Shown: positions 49,227 through 58,960, counted from the first letter of the stretch. The stretch: DNA of 64,000 nucleotides from an uncultured Clostridia bacterium (GCA_934277645.1 CAKQUX010000001.1:62001-126000), one strand, 5' to 3'. Numbers and translations are program-made. The notes: a model not told the origin generated them from the letters alone.

Positions 49227-49469
49227 ACTTTATCAAGCGAAAAGATTATATCAAATAAAAATTCTTTTGACAAGAGAAATAAAGACAAAAGATAATTTTT
49301 TTTGTTATCGCCCTAAGTTGCTTTTGCGCTACCCTTTTAACGCAAAATAAATTTCGTTTTCCGACAGACAAATCACGCTTTTGCTTTACGTCATTAAAGG
49401 TCGCAAATCGAAATTATTTACAAAAGCATTTAAATGCTAAATAACCGTTCTCGCATTTAAAACAAAAAC
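49227..49469. other. Gap between tRNA-Thr and the DUF1294 gene
   Basis: AT-rich, with no gene, clear terminator or repeat that I can support. Confidence 0.5.
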
Positions 49470-49745
49470 TTAAACGAACAGATAAACAAGCACGGTTATT
49501 GCCGCGTGCAAAGCAATCGAAAAAATTTCTACGGCATGAAAATACCACTTTCGCACCTTATGGTTTGATACAAGCATTCCGATATAGCCGCCGACCGCGC
49601 CGCCCAAGAAGGACATTCCGAGCAACACGGCTTCGGGAATACGCCAAGCACCGTTAATTGCTTTTATTTTGTCAATAACAAACGTGATGAGCGTTACAAC
49701 GCTCATCACGCCTAAATATATCAAAAATATTTGATATGCCGCCAT
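49470..49745 (-). CDS. DUF1294 small membrane protein
   Basis: 91 residues with three predicted transmembrane helices. The pattern VIDKIKAINGAWRIPEAVLL, then LGGAVGGYIGMLVSNHKVRKW, is that of the DUF1294 family (a DK..A..RIpE..Ll motif followed by GG..G...M...HK). The molecular role of the family is not established. Its ATG overlaps the stop of the PAP2 gene by one base (TAATG), so the two are co-translated. Confidence 0.88.
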   Translation of the reverse strand: MAAYQIFLIYLGVMSVVTLITFVIDKIKAINGAWRIPEAVLLGMSFLGGAVGGYIGMLVSNHKVRKWYFHAVEIFSIALHAAITVLVYLFV

Positions 49746-50827
49746 TACTGTTCGGCTTCTTCGCCGTTATCTTTTTCTGCAACGGCTACGGTTTCGACAA
49801 TCGGCTCGTCGTTTTGTTTTTTATCTTTCTTAAAGCAAGTAAAGTGACTGAACTTGCAAACGAAGATTTCACGAGCAAGCATCGACGCTAAAAATGCAAT
49901 AGTTCCGCCGAAAAGGACGTCCGACATATAATGCGCACCAACCATTATACGGCTGATTGCGACTATTGCGGTGTAACCTACGCATACGACATAGAAAATC
50001 GCTTTTACCCAAGCCTTGTCGAGCTTTTTGAAAAGGTACGGAAGACTCAAAAGCGAATAAATAACGCCTGCAGAGAAAGTATGTCCCGACGGGAACGACT
50101 TGCAGCTGTCCGACACGAAATCCAACAAATTGCGTTTTCCGTTTATAACGTACCAAGGCGTATAGTATGAAAAATCTTCAAGATAATTCATCGTTCTGAA
50201 ACGGCATCTTCCGATAGGCGTTTTGATAATCGTAATCAAAAGATAGAACGCCGCCGTGCAAACAAGCACAAAGGCAAAATTCAAAAGTTTTGCGTGCGTT
50301 TCTTTTGAAAAGTTTTTCCAAGCAAAAATCAACAATACGCTCATAGGTAAAGCGATAAACGCTTCGAGCGCCATAACGTAAATGTTGTCTTTGTATGCTT
50401 TATTGAGCATATGTTCGAATATATACTTGCAAATTTCCGAAACAAAGAAGAACAATCCGCCGAAAACGACGACTGCGCAACCTATCATAGCAAAAATCGA
50501 AAGTACTTTTTTGCCCTTTTCGTCAAGTTTGATATTTGCGTTTTTAATTCTCGGCGCATTCCAGAAGAATATTACGCCTGCAACCGATATCGCAAGCCAG
50601 ATAGGCGTCGAGCCGAACGCTTCAAAAAACAATCCGAATTGACTGGTCGAATAATATTGTCCTTTATGCAAATTTCCTTTTGTCAAAATCTGACTTATTT
50701 GCAAATCGTAAATAGACGCAAGTGCGGTGAGCGTAGCGAAGATTGCGACAAACAATGAAAGGAATAAAATAGTTTCAATTTTTGGCGATATGCCCTTTTT
50801 GATTTCTAAATCTTTTACGTCTTCCAT
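49745..50827 (-). CDS. PAP2-superfamily membrane phosphatase
   Basis: 360 residues, about six or seven transmembrane helices. The three PAP2 phosphatase motifs are visible: KTPIGRCRFR (motif 1, ~190), FPSGHTFSAG (motif 2, with the catalytic His) and SRIMVGAHYMSDVLFG (motif 3, with the nucleophilic His). Family members dephosphorylate lipid phosphates such as phosphatidic acid or undecaprenyl pyrophosphate at the outer membrane face; the exact substrate is not readable. The ATG at 50827 is chosen for GGAGGAAATCT just before it; a longer in-frame start lies upstream of the promoter's -10 and is rejected. Acidic C-terminal tail. Operon with DUF1294. Confidence 0.92.
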   Translation of the reverse strand: MEDVKDLEIKKGISPKIETILFLSLFVAIFATLTALASIYDLQISQILTKGNLHKGQYYSTSQFGLFFEAFGSTPIWLAISVAGVIFFWNAPRIKNANIKLDEKGKKVLSIFAMIGCAVVVFGGLFFFVSEICKYIFEHMLNKAYKDNIYVMALEAFIALPMSVLLIFAWKNFSKETHAKLLNFAFVLVCTAAFYLLITIIKTPIGRCRFRTMNYLEDFSYYTPWYVINGKRNLLDFVSDSCKSFPSGHTFSAGVIYSLLSLPYLFKKLDKAWVKAIFYVVCVGYTAIVAISRIMVGAHYMSDVLFGGTIAFLASMLAREIFVCKFSHFTCFKKDKKQNDEPIVETVAVAEKDNGEEAEQ

Positions 50828-50845
50828 AGATTTCCTCCACCTAGT

Positions 50846-50874
50846 ATGATAGCATAAGCTTTCTTGTATTGCAA
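50846..50874 (-). promoter_or_regulatory. Promoter of the PAP2-DUF1294 operon
   Basis: Minus strand TTGCAA (50874-50869), 17-base spacer, TATCAT (50851-50846). The stretch 50875-51226 shows no gene. Confidence 0.75.
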
Positions 50875-51226
50875 CCCCAAATTTATGCCGCAAGGCTTTA
50901 ACGTTTAAATTGTACATCAACTTCGTCAAACTATAACCTAACGCTTCACTTAAAGCTATTTGCTTTTTTTAGCATATTATTATTTTAAACCGTCTACTTT
51001 CGCCTACGCTTTTTAATCGCTTTTTGACGATTGCGTTTAGGCTGAAAACGTTTGTTTATACGTTCAATTACAAATCGTTTATTGCTGTGATTAAGGACGT
51101 TATTTTTATCCTAAAAATTATCTCGACATATTGACCGCCGTTTAAACGACTCAGACTTAACTTTTACGCAAAAGCCTTAAAAAGACTTTTTTGACAAATT
51201 TTTCTTATATTTTTTTCAAAGTCCTA

Positions 51227-51255
51227 TTGTATTATCGCCTATCGTATGCTAAAAT
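51227..51255 (+). promoter_or_regulatory. Promoter of the 6S RNA gene
   Basis: TTGTAT (51227-51232), 17-base spacer, TAAAAT (51250-51255); the start would fall at 51262, the first base of the closing stem. Confidence 0.75.
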
Positions 51256-51261
51256 ACAATC

Positions 51262-51436
51262 AATCCTACTAAGGTATTGATACACTATGTTTGAACCACA
51301 ATTTTTTAAAAAGGGATGATGCGTTCACGCTTACAATGTCAGGCCTCATCATATCAGTGGAAGGCAGCGGAGCGGACAGTCAGTACCCACCCTGTACTCA
51401 CAGGTTTAAAAATTGTATCTTACATTAGTGGGATTA
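51262..51436 (+). ncRNA. ssrS: Probable 6S RNA
   Basis: 6S RNA mimics an open promoter and sequesters the SigA holoenzyme. About 175 bases. The ends AATCCTACTAA and TTAGTGGGATT form an 11-bp closing stem; inside, GTTTGAACC faces GGTTTAAA, a large open region follows, and GATGATG/CATCAT forms the upper stem, giving the rod-with-central-bubble layout. Segments such as GTTTGAACCAC and GAGCGGACAGTCAGTACCCACC resemble Clostridial 6S RNAs as I recall them. It has its own promoter starting exactly at the stem and a strong terminator 11 bases after it. Confidence 0.78.
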
Positions 51437-51446
51437 AAAAGAAAAT

Positions 51447-51482
51447 AAGCTCGCAGTCGGTTTCGTCTGCGAGCTTTTGTTT
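51447..51482 (+). terminator. Terminator of the 6S RNA gene
   Basis: AAGCTCGCAG, ten-base loop, CTGCGAGCTT, then TTGTTTTATT. Confidence 0.92.
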
Positions 51483-51700
51483 TATTGCCCTAATTGCCTT
51501 TTTGCTCGATTTGTCCTATTTACTATATTTACCCGATTTGTTTTGTTTGATATTGTTTTTACTCCTTGCTTTATTTGCATTTTTGTTCTATTCATTTACC
51601 TATTTGCCTTATTTTGCTCGATTGGCTCTACTTGCACTATTTGCATTTTCTTGCTTTGTTTGTTCTATTTGCTTTATTTTGATTTATTTCAATTATGTTT
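51483..51700. repeat. Pyrimidine-rich degenerate short repeats
   Basis: About 220 bases almost free of A on one strand outside a TATTTGC-like core that recurs many times (CTATTTGCC, TTTATTTGCA, CTATTTGCT and variants, often with CTCGATTTG). The Leu/Phe-rich reading frame through it is a by-product. Confidence 0.7.
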
Positions 51701-51713
51701 AAAATGCGTCGAA

Positions 51714-51743
51714 AATAAAAAAACGAACCGAAAATCGATTCGT
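51714..51743 (-). terminator. Terminator of tRNA-Glu
   Basis: Minus strand ACGAATCGA, loop TTT, TCGGTTCGT (one G-U pair), then a run of seven T. Confidence 0.88.
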
Positions 51744-51749
51744 AAATTT

Positions 51750-51824
51750 TGGTACCCCCGTGGGGAATCGAACCCCAGATTCCGCCGTGAGAGGGCGACG
51801 TCTTAACCGCTTGACCACGAGGGC
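51750..51824 (-). tRNA. tRNA-Glu, anticodon CTC
   Basis: 75 bases with encoded CCA. Acceptor GCCCTCG/CGGGGGT, anticodon stem TCGCC/GGCGG with loop CTCTCAC (anticodon CTC, codon GAG), T arm TGGGG-TTCGATT-CCCCA. The body GTCAAGCGGTTAAGAC is typical of bacterial tRNA-Glu. Confidence 0.95.
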
Positions 51825-51960
51825 GAGTATTTAGCAAAAAGAATATATCACAGTTTGCCGAGTTCGGCAAGTGATTTTTCGGCTGTTTGCAATTTTTTTA
51901 GCAAACAGCCGATTTAAGATAATTCATTTATATAACGCCTACGCTTATCGACTATTTCAA

Positions 51961-53211
51961 TTATTCCCAATACTTAAACCTTGTATTGTCGCAGTCAGTT
52001 TTGTCATAGGTAAACTGCATATTATAGCTTTGGTCGGCTTTCATAAGCGCAACCGAAATGCCGTGCGGTTTAGCGTTTTTACATTCCCAATATTCGGAGA
52101 GCGTCGCTTCTTTGAAATAGCCGTTGTCCCATAGTTTAAAACTGAGATTTATCTTTTTATAGCGCGCGTTTTGGCTGTTTGCGCCTTCCGCGTCCCTGAT
52201 TGCCCAAATGGTATCGTAAGTCGAATACTCTTTTTTGGTGTCCATAACAAGTTCGACTTCATAATAGCCGCCTGCGTCGTTATGCTTGACGGTTGCCGAT
52301 TGTATAGTCTTGAAGAAGTCTTCCTCAAACTCATTATCTAACGAGCTTGCGGAGTTTTCAAGCCAAGCGAAATGTTGGTCGGTAATTTCATAGCTCATTT
52401 CGATGCCGCCCGCATTGACGTGATACGGATAATACTTGCCGTTTACAAGTTTATAGCAATATCCGTCAACGGCAATTTCTGCAGGAGCAGTGAGCGTTGC
52501 CGCGCTCGTCAAAGCCGTAGGAGTCGTGTAAATCTCTTCTCTTATAAGCGATGCACCCGTCTTTTTGCTCCAATCAGGTTCATACTTCTCGTCCTGGAAG
52601 AATGCAGTCGTTTTGAAATAGGTGACTTTTTCGTCGCCTGCCATATAATGTCTTATTTCGGCGAGTTCCGCTCCGAGCTTTCCGATAAGCAAAGTTCCGT
52701 TGTCGGCTTTTGTGGTGTCGCATACCTGCTTGCGATACTTCGTGTACTCGCCTATTTTGTTATCCCTGATTTCAACCGCTTCGATGATAAGCGGAATGTC
52801 CATTCCCATAGTGGTCGAATTGCTCACACCTTTCAAAAACATACCGCTGTAATCGGCATACAACATTCCCATATTGCCTGCCGCATAAAGTTTCATAGCA
52901 TATTTGATGACGTCTTCGGAATCGCTTTCGCCCGAAGGAATAGCCGACTTCTCGAAAAACGGATTCGCTTCCTTAGGCGCAACGCCGAGATATTTGAAAC
53001 CGTGATCCAAATCGTCTTTCGGTTTTGTGAAATTCACAAAAGAAAGCGTTGCCCAAATAATAACTATAAAGAGCGTCCACGCAATCATTTTTTGCAAAAA
53101 ATTCCAACCGTACTTTCCGCCGAAGCCGTCGCTTTTGCACTCTATGAACTGCCCTTTATATTCTTTTTTCTTGTTATCTTGAATTTTTGTTTTCTTGTTA
53201 TCTTTTTCCAT
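51961..53211 (-). CDS. Single-pass membrane protein of unknown function
   Basis: 416 residues. A lysine-rich cytoplasmic N-terminus of ~40 residues, one transmembrane helix (~42-62, MIAWTLFIVIIWATLSFVNF) and a large outside domain of ~350 residues rich in aromatic and charged residues, including a duplicated-looking beta pattern (KVTYFKTTAFFQDEKYEPDW; YYEVELVMDTKKEYSTYDTI). No family could be named. No good ribosome site precedes the ATG; the upstream TTATATAACT could be a -10 box of a very short leader. It stands alone, divergent from the large phosphoesterase gene. Confidence 0.75.
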   Translation of the reverse strand: MEKDNKKTKIQDNKKKEYKGQFIECKSDGFGGKYGWNFLQKMIAWTLFIVIIWATLSFVNFTKPKDDLDHGFKYLGVAPKEANPFFEKSAIPSGESDSEDVIKYAMKLYAAGNMGMLYADYSGMFLKGVSNSTTMGMDIPLIIEAVEIRDNKIGEYTKYRKQVCDTTKADNGTLLIGKLGAELAEIRHYMAGDEKVTYFKTTAFFQDEKYEPDWSKKTGASLIREEIYTTPTALTSAATLTAPAEIAVDGYCYKLVNGKYYPYHVNAGGIEMSYEITDQHFAWLENSASSLDNEFEEDFFKTIQSATVKHNDAGGYYEVELVMDTKKEYSTYDTIWAIRDAEGANSQNARYKKINLSFKLWDNGYFKEATLSEYWECKNAKPHGISVALMKADQSYNMQFTYDKTDCDNTRFKYWE

Positions 53212-53418
53212 AGTTATATAAGTTTTAAATTCGATTTGCGTTTTTTATTTTAAAACCTTTACAAGTATACTACAAATTCAAAGTTTTTGCAATATGAAAA
53301 ATTTTCCGCAAAAACGAACAAAAATCGCATTTTTTAATTTCAAAAAGAATTATGATTTTGATTTTTGCAATATTTTCTCTGCCAATATCTACCGCCCAAA
53401 TTACCCTTGGCTAATATG

Positions 53419-53447
53419 TTGACAAATTAACCAACTTATATTAAAAT
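53419..53447 (+). promoter_or_regulatory. Promoter of the tandem metallophosphoesterase gene
   Basis: TTGACA (53419-53424), 17-base spacer, TAAAAT (53442-53447); AT-rich leader of ~92 bases ending in TTGGAGG. Confidence 0.82.
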
Positions 53448-53545
53448 TGCTAATCATTGATATAGCCATATATTTTTTATATATTGTCTTTTATATAATA
53501 TATACAAATTGTAATTTGGCGAAAAAACTATTTTTGGAGGAAAAA

Positions 53546-56500
53546 ATGAGCAAAATTTTACAAAAAAATTTGCCACTTGCTATCGCAGTTGTTATGATAC
53601 TCACGCTTTGCCTTGCGGTATGTATCGGCGCGGCTTCTACTGCGGCTTTGGCAAGTGACGACACTCTCACGAGCATCGAAGAAACGTTCACGATGGCTCA
53701 GCTCAGCGATATTCACTATTTTGCGCTTGATTATTGCTATGCTTACTACCGTGACGCAGACGGCAACATCAAGTATATCGACAAATCAACCGATTCTTGG
53801 AAAGCTACCGACTTCAACACCGATACTTACGGTGATACGAAGCTCGTAACGGAAAGCGGTATGGTTCTTTCGACCGTCATCAAAAACTTCATTGCACAAG
53901 CAAAAGAAGCAGCCTTAAGCGGTGACCAAGAAAAAATCAACGCAATTCCGGATGCGCTTATCACAACCGGCGACTTGTCAAAGAACAGCGAACGTATTGC
54001 TCTTATCGACGTAGCTAACGCATTAAGATATTTGCAAAATGCAATGCGTGAAATTACCGATGCAAGCGGAAACAAGCCTTGGCAATATTTCCAAGTATTC
54101 GCAATTCCGGGTAACCACGACCTTTACAACGGCAACGCTTCGGTTTATGACAACAACGAAGCAACCGGCAAAGCTGACGGCCATTCGATGCCTACCGACA
54201 CGCTTGACACAAAAACCTTTGCGCAAGTCTTTGAAAGCGTAGGTTTCCCTGAATATGACTTCGCTTCTCAACGCGTTCCAAACACCAAACTTAGCTCGTA
54301 TGCAAACAGCAAGAGTGACGCTAACTATTGGTCAAGCATTTATACGGGTGGTTATATTACAAGCTCGCTTGCTAAAAACATAAACATAACCTATTATTCA
54401 GAGGCAATTCAAGCAATAGCAAACAAAGGAAAAGCAGTAGCAACCGATGAGGACTATCTTGCAATCGACGATTCAAACAACGTTTTGTCTTACGCAATCA
54501 ATTTCTTCACAGACGACACAAAGACCGTTTCTACCGGCTACACTTTGTTCATGATGGACTCGTCAGAACGTGAAGAAACCGACGACGTTATCCCTGTTGC
54601 TCTTTCAAATGCTGAAATCAACAAAATTTCAATCAACGATTTCTCCGGTTCGGCATCTAAGTATTACTATCTTGAAAAGAACAACTACGTTATGATTTCG
54701 AGCCTTAGCGAACTTTTGGAAGTTCTCGAAGACGGTAAAGACGTCTTCTATAACACCGGCGTCGACCACATCACCGGCGGACGCATCACCGAAGCAGCTC
54801 TCGATTGGGTCGAAGCTATCACGAAAACGGAAAACGCCGCTACACACAACTTCGGCTATTCAAACCTTGCAAATTATGAAGAAACGTTTATCATTGCGGC
54901 TCACCACAATTTCTTGCCTCACTTTGCAATGGAAGACGAAATCGTTAAAGACTTCACTCTTTACAACTGGGAATACATAGCAAAACGTCTTTGCCAAATG
55001 GGCGTAAGATACGCATACTCAGGTCACATGCACACCAGCGACTTGCAAAGCTACGTTGACGCAAACGGCAACGTCCTTTACGACTATCAAACAGGCTCTA
55101 CAATCAGCTACGCTTCGCCGAAAAGAGTTATGCAATTCGAAAGAAAGTACACAACAGGTCAAAAACTCGTTGAAGATACGACTTCGAATCTTGAAATTCT
55201 CAAAAAATTAGTAAAAGCTCCTTCACAAAATATCGCAACCGCAGCAGAATGGGTTGACGTCGATTTGACGGGAATCGAAGGCGCAGAAGCAAGATTCAAT
55301 GCTTTGATTGCTGCAAACCCTGACTATTTCACCTACTGCTACTTCTACGACAAACTTAACAAAGACTCGTACAACGAATATATCAATGAAGATATTTACA
55401 GCAGACTTATCGACAGAATGCTCGAAAACTTCGTCAGCTTCAAGATGATAAACAAAGTCAAAGGAACTCTTAAAGAATTCTTGGTCTACGACTTCAAAGA
55501 AATGGCTTCAAAGAACAGCCTTCTTAAGAGCTTTGCGGACTACGGCCCTATCCTTTACGACGTTGCAGACTTGCTCATCGATCAAGTTTTGTACAATATC
55601 GACTATAAAGCAATCGACAATTATCTCACCGGCGAAAAAATCACGGCTGACAACGCTATCGAATTTGTTTCGCAAGTTGTAGAACCTTTCCTTGCAAAAG
55701 AGTTCGGCAAAGAAGGCGCAAAATACAACTTTAAAGCTCTTGCAGGCGAAATCATCACAAGACACAATTCGGGTACCGAACTTCAAGGCGTAGACCACCT
55801 CTACAACCCTGAACTCAACTTGCTCGAAGCCGACAAGAACTATGCTTATGCAATCAAAGACTTGTGCGAACAAGCAAACAGCGGTAAATTGGTTGACGAT
55901 TTGCTCAACACCCTTATCAGCCCGCTTCTCACACAAGAGAAATCGCTTATCAAACAACTCTATACTTTCAAATTCGACTTCTCGTCGCTTATTGAAAAGT
56001 ACGGAACGACAAGCAAAAAAGCCGAACAACTCAACAGCCTCTTCAAGATGGTTTCAGACCTTGTAGAATCTAAGGCAATCACGGTCGCAAACTTCCGTCT
56101 CGAAGACGTTCTCGTTTCTTCGCTTGTAAGCGGTCTTATCGATTCTATTCTCGAAGATAACTTCGGAATCACTATCGGCGGTGGATCTCTTATCTCATTT
56201 GCCGAAGACTTCATCAAAAAGTATATGACCGACGCTCTCTACACCAACCTCGGCGGATACGTCGAACAAATCGTCGTTGCTTTTGCAACCGATGAAGTCG
56301 CAGACATCGCTCCTATCACGCAAGAACTTATCGATAACTACGGAACAAACGGTCACATTAACGTCGAAACGCTTTGCGGCATTCCTGTTCCGCTTCGTTA
56401 CACCAACGGAAGCAACGTTAAAGTAAACAACTATGCAACCGTTGCAGGAGCACAATATACCTATGTTCAAGGTCAAAAAGTTCCTGAATCGGCAAACGTC

Positions 56501-58513
56501 GCAAACTATGAAAACGGCAGAACTCCAAACCACTTCATCGCGGCTTTCGACAACGAAGCTCCTCAAACCTCGTTTGACATCAGCTTCTACACCGCAGAAG
56601 AAGTTTACGCCTACATTCAAGTCTTCGACAAAGACGGCAACTTCATCACCGAAGTTACTACCCTTCCTAACGAAGCAGGCGTAACCTACGCTAAGGATAC
56701 AACCACTTACAATATGGAAAACGGAAAGTATCTCCATAGCTTCGTAAACACGGTTACGTTAGCAAACGGCATAAAAGTTACGGCTAAATCACTTGCAACT
56801 CCGAGCTACGTTCCGCTTATCGACCTTGGCGTACTTTGCCTTACCCACGGCGAAGTCGATTATGAAGTAGGCAAAGCCGAATATACTTGCGGCGCAACCG
56901 ACCGTGATATGTTTACGACAAACAGCGTTATGTTCTACAACCACAACATGATTACAATCAGCGGACTTAGCGCAAACACCACTTACGAATACAGAGTATT
57001 CGGCGTAACGAAAGGTCTTTACAACTTTGCTACCGAAGAATTCTACGGCGAAAATCCGACGAGATACTTCTCGCTCACCGATTACGTATACAACGTAAAA
57101 GCCGACAACAGCAAAGCAAACTACACTGCCGTTCCTACAAACACTATTGCTGAAGGTGAAAAAGTCTTCTCGTTCAAGACTGCTCTTGCAACCGACAGCG
57201 ACGATGCATTTGAATTCCTTGCAATTACCGACCCGCAAGGCACTCTTCAATCTAACTATGATGTTACGAAAAAAGTATTCGACGCTCTTATGGCTGACAA
57301 CCGTTTCAACAATTATAGCTTCATCGTAAACGGCGGCGATATGACGGACAACGGCAAAAACTACTTGCAATGGAGTCTTGCTCTCGACACTATGGTTGAG
57401 TACTATGCCAACACCACGTTGTTTATGACCGCAGGAAATCATGAGAACGGCGCAAACTCGTTCAAGAATTTCCTTACGCAAACCGCTCCTGACAATCAAG
57501 ACATAACCGACGGAATGTACTACTCGCTCACCTACGGAAACACACACTTCGTCGTCTTGAACACTAACGACTCTGACGGTAAAGACGGACTCGGCGCACA
57601 ACAACTTGCTTGGCTCAAAGCTGACCTTGAAGCAAACAATTCGAAATGGACTATCGTTCTTCTTCACAAGAGCTTGTATTCAGTCGGTTCACACACCAAT
57701 GATGCCGAAGTAGTAAAAATGCGTGAACAACTTACCAAAGTCTTTGCAGAATACGACGTTGACGTTGTTATTCAAGGACACGACCACACCTATTCAAGCA
57801 CAAACTTTATCGATGCTGACGGAAAAGGTACGTTCGGCGCAGAAAACAAAGACGGCTACATTGTCAACAAAGACGGCGTTATGTACATGACAATCGGCAC
57901 TATCGGCAACAAGTACTATGAATATCTCGGAAATGAAGGTTTCGCAGGACTTATCGACGATGACAGAACGATTGCAGAAACGCTTAGCTATCAAACTTTC
58001 GCATACTTCTCGGTCGACGGCGACAAGCTTACGATTCAAGACGTAAAATTTGTTAACGGCGAACTTAAAGTATTCGGCGAAATCAAGATGACCAAAGAGC
58101 TCGGTGACATCGCTGCCGCAACTAAGGCTATCAAAGTTAACGGAAAAGAATTGGAACTCGGTTCGACAATCAAAGTCGACAAGAAGAATCTTGAAGTTAA
58201 AGTCGATATGAGCGGCGTTACCCTTGAAGAAGGTCAATCGATTAAGTTCTTCGATGCAAACGGAAAAGTCGTAAGCAACCTTGTTGCAAACAAAAAAGCT
58301 ACGACTGTTTACACCGTAAAACTTGTAACAGCCACCGAAGAAATCGCTTTGGGAACAATCACTCTCGAAGTTGCAAACCCAGGTTTGGACGCAGGCGCTA
58401 TCGCAGGTATCGCAGTCGCTTGCTCGGTAGTTGTTATCGGCGCAGCAGTTGCAGTTACACTCGTTGTTCTTAAAAAGAAAAAGGGTGCAAAGGCAAACGA
58501 CAAAGCCGAATAA
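53546..58513 (+). CDS. Giant surface protein with two calcineurin-like metallophosphoesterase domains
   Basis: 1655 residues. Signal peptide at 1-37 (cut near ALAS). The first phosphoesterase domain (~50-520) has MAQLSDIHYF, TTGDLSKNS, IPGNHDLYN, IIAAHHNF and YSGHMHTSD, the five metal-site motifs. A helical region (~520-960) follows, then a purple-acid-phosphatase-like Ig domain (ITISGLSANTTYEYRVFG, ~1150) and a second phosphoesterase domain (~1215-1480): LAITDPQGT, VNGGDMTDNG, TAGNHENG, LLHKSLY, IQGHDHTY; here the first motif is DPQ rather than DxH. A C-terminal membrane helix and lysine tail anchor it. TTGGAGG stands six bases before the ATG. Substrates may be nucleotides or phospho-compounds outside the cell. 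Confidence 0.9.
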   Translation: MSKILQKNLPLAIAVVMILTLCLAVCIGAASTAALASDDTLTSIEETFTMAQLSDIHYFALDYCYAYYRDADGNIKYIDKSTDSWKATDFNTDTYGDTKLVTESGMVLSTVIKNFIAQAKEAALSGDQEKINAIPDALITTGDLSKNSERIALIDVANALRYLQNAMREITDASGNKPWQYFQVFAIPGNHDLYNGNASVYDNNEATGKADGHSMPTDTLDTKTFAQVFESVGFPEYDFASQRVPNTKLSSYANSKSDANYWSSIYTGGYITSSLAKNINITYYSEAIQAIANKGKAVATDEDYLAIDDSNNVLSYAINFFTDDTKTVSTGYTLFMMDSSEREETDDVIPVALSNAEINKISINDFSGSASKYYYLEKNNYVMISSLSELLEVLEDGKDVFYNTGVDHITGGRITEAALDWVEAITKTENAATHNFGYSNLANYEETFIIAAHHNFLPHFAMEDEIVKDFTLYNWEYIAKRLCQMGVRYAYSGHMHTSDLQSYVDANGNVLYDYQTGSTISYASPKRVMQFERKYTTGQKLVEDTTSNLEILKKLVKAPSQNIATAAEWVDVDLTGIEGAEARFNALIAANPDYFTYCYFYDKLNKDSYNEYINEDIYSRLIDRMLENFVSFKMINKVKGTLKEFLVYDFKEMASKNSLLKSFADYGPILYDVADLLIDQVLYNIDYKAIDNYLTGEKITADNAIEFVSQVVEPFLAKEFGKEGAKYNFKALAGEIITRHNSGTELQGVDHLYNPELNLLEADKNYAYAIKDLCEQANSGKLVDDLLNTLISPLLTQEKSLIKQLYTFKFDFSSLIEKYGTTSKKAEQLNSLFKMVSDLVESKAITVANFRLEDVLVSSLVSGLIDSILEDNFGITIGGGSLISFAEDFIKKYMTDALYTNLGGYVEQIVVAFATDEVADIAPITQELIDNYGTNGHINVETLCGIPVPLRYTNGSNVKVNNYATVAGAQYTYVQGQKVPESANVANYENGRTPNHFIAAFDNEAPQTSFDISFYTAEEVYAYIQVFDKDGNFITEVTTLPNEAGVTYAKDTTTYNMENGKYLHSFVNTVTLANGIKVTAKSLATPSYVPLIDLGVLCLTHGEVDYEVGKAEYTCGATDRDMFTTNSVMFYNHNMITISGLSANTTYEYRVFGVTKGLYNFATEEFYGENPTRYFSLTDYVYNVKADNSKANYTAVPTNTIAEGEKVFSFKTALATDSDDAFEFLAITDPQGTLQSNYDVTKKVFDALMADNRFNNYSFIVNGGDMTDNGKNYLQWSLALDTMVEYYANTTLFMTAGNHENGANSFKNFLTQTAPDNQDITDGMYYSLTYGNTHFVVLNTNDSDGKDGLGAQQLAWLKADLEANNSKWTIVLLHKSLYSVGSHTNDAEVVKMREQLTKVFAEYDVDVVIQGHDHTYSSTNFIDADGKGTFGAENKDGYIVNKDGVMYMTIGTIGNKYYEYLGNEGFAGLIDDDRTIAETLSYQTFAYFSVDGDKLTIQDVKFVNGELKVFGEIKMTKELGDIAAATKAIKVNGKELELGSTIKVDKKNLEVKVDMSGVTLEEGQSIKFFDANGKVVSNLVANKKATTVYTVKLVTATEEIALGTITLEVANPGLDAGAIAGIAVACSVVVIGAAVAVTLVVLKKKKGAKANDKAE

Positions 58514-58548
58514 TCAGCCAAAAATAGGCAATTACAATTAAATTAAAA

Positions 58549-58578
58549 TAAAAGAGCCACATCGTGGCTCTTTTATTT
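58549..58578 (+). terminator. Terminator of the phosphoesterase gene
   Basis: AAAAGAGCCAC, three-base loop, GTGGCTCTTTT, then ATTTAT. Confidence 0.92.
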
Positions 58579-58739
58579 ATGTAAAATTTCCGTTGTAATT
58601 TGGCATAGATTTTTCGCAATCTATGTAAGATTTTCACAATTATATGCCGTACTGTTTTATTGCTCACCCTTATGAATAATTGCCCTGCTATACCTAAAAA
58701 CCATACAGCTTATCGCTAATTGCTAACACTAAAATTATG

Positions 58740-58960
58740 ATAAACACTATTACTTTATATATTGATTATAATACTAACGCTTATCTATATATAGAGTTGT
58801 AAGACATAAAATATATATAAGATATAAAATATATATGATATAATATAGGTAATAGATAAAACATTATAATTAGTAATATATTATAACTAATATATTACAA
58901 TATGTATAATAGTCACATAATACAGATTATAAATATCGTTTCACTTATATGATAATTCAT
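58740..58960. other. Extremely AT-rich low-complexity stretch
   Basis: Over 85% A+T with repeated ATAAAATATATAT-like and TAATATATTA-like words; no gene. Possibly only the upstream flank of the transporter promoter. Confidence 0.6.

Noticed and set aside
51316..51806. Two Leu/Phe-rich open frames downstream of 6S RNA
   Set aside because: They run through the pyrimidine-rich repeat tract and into the 6S RNA terminator or tRNA; composition is that of the repeat, with no start signals.
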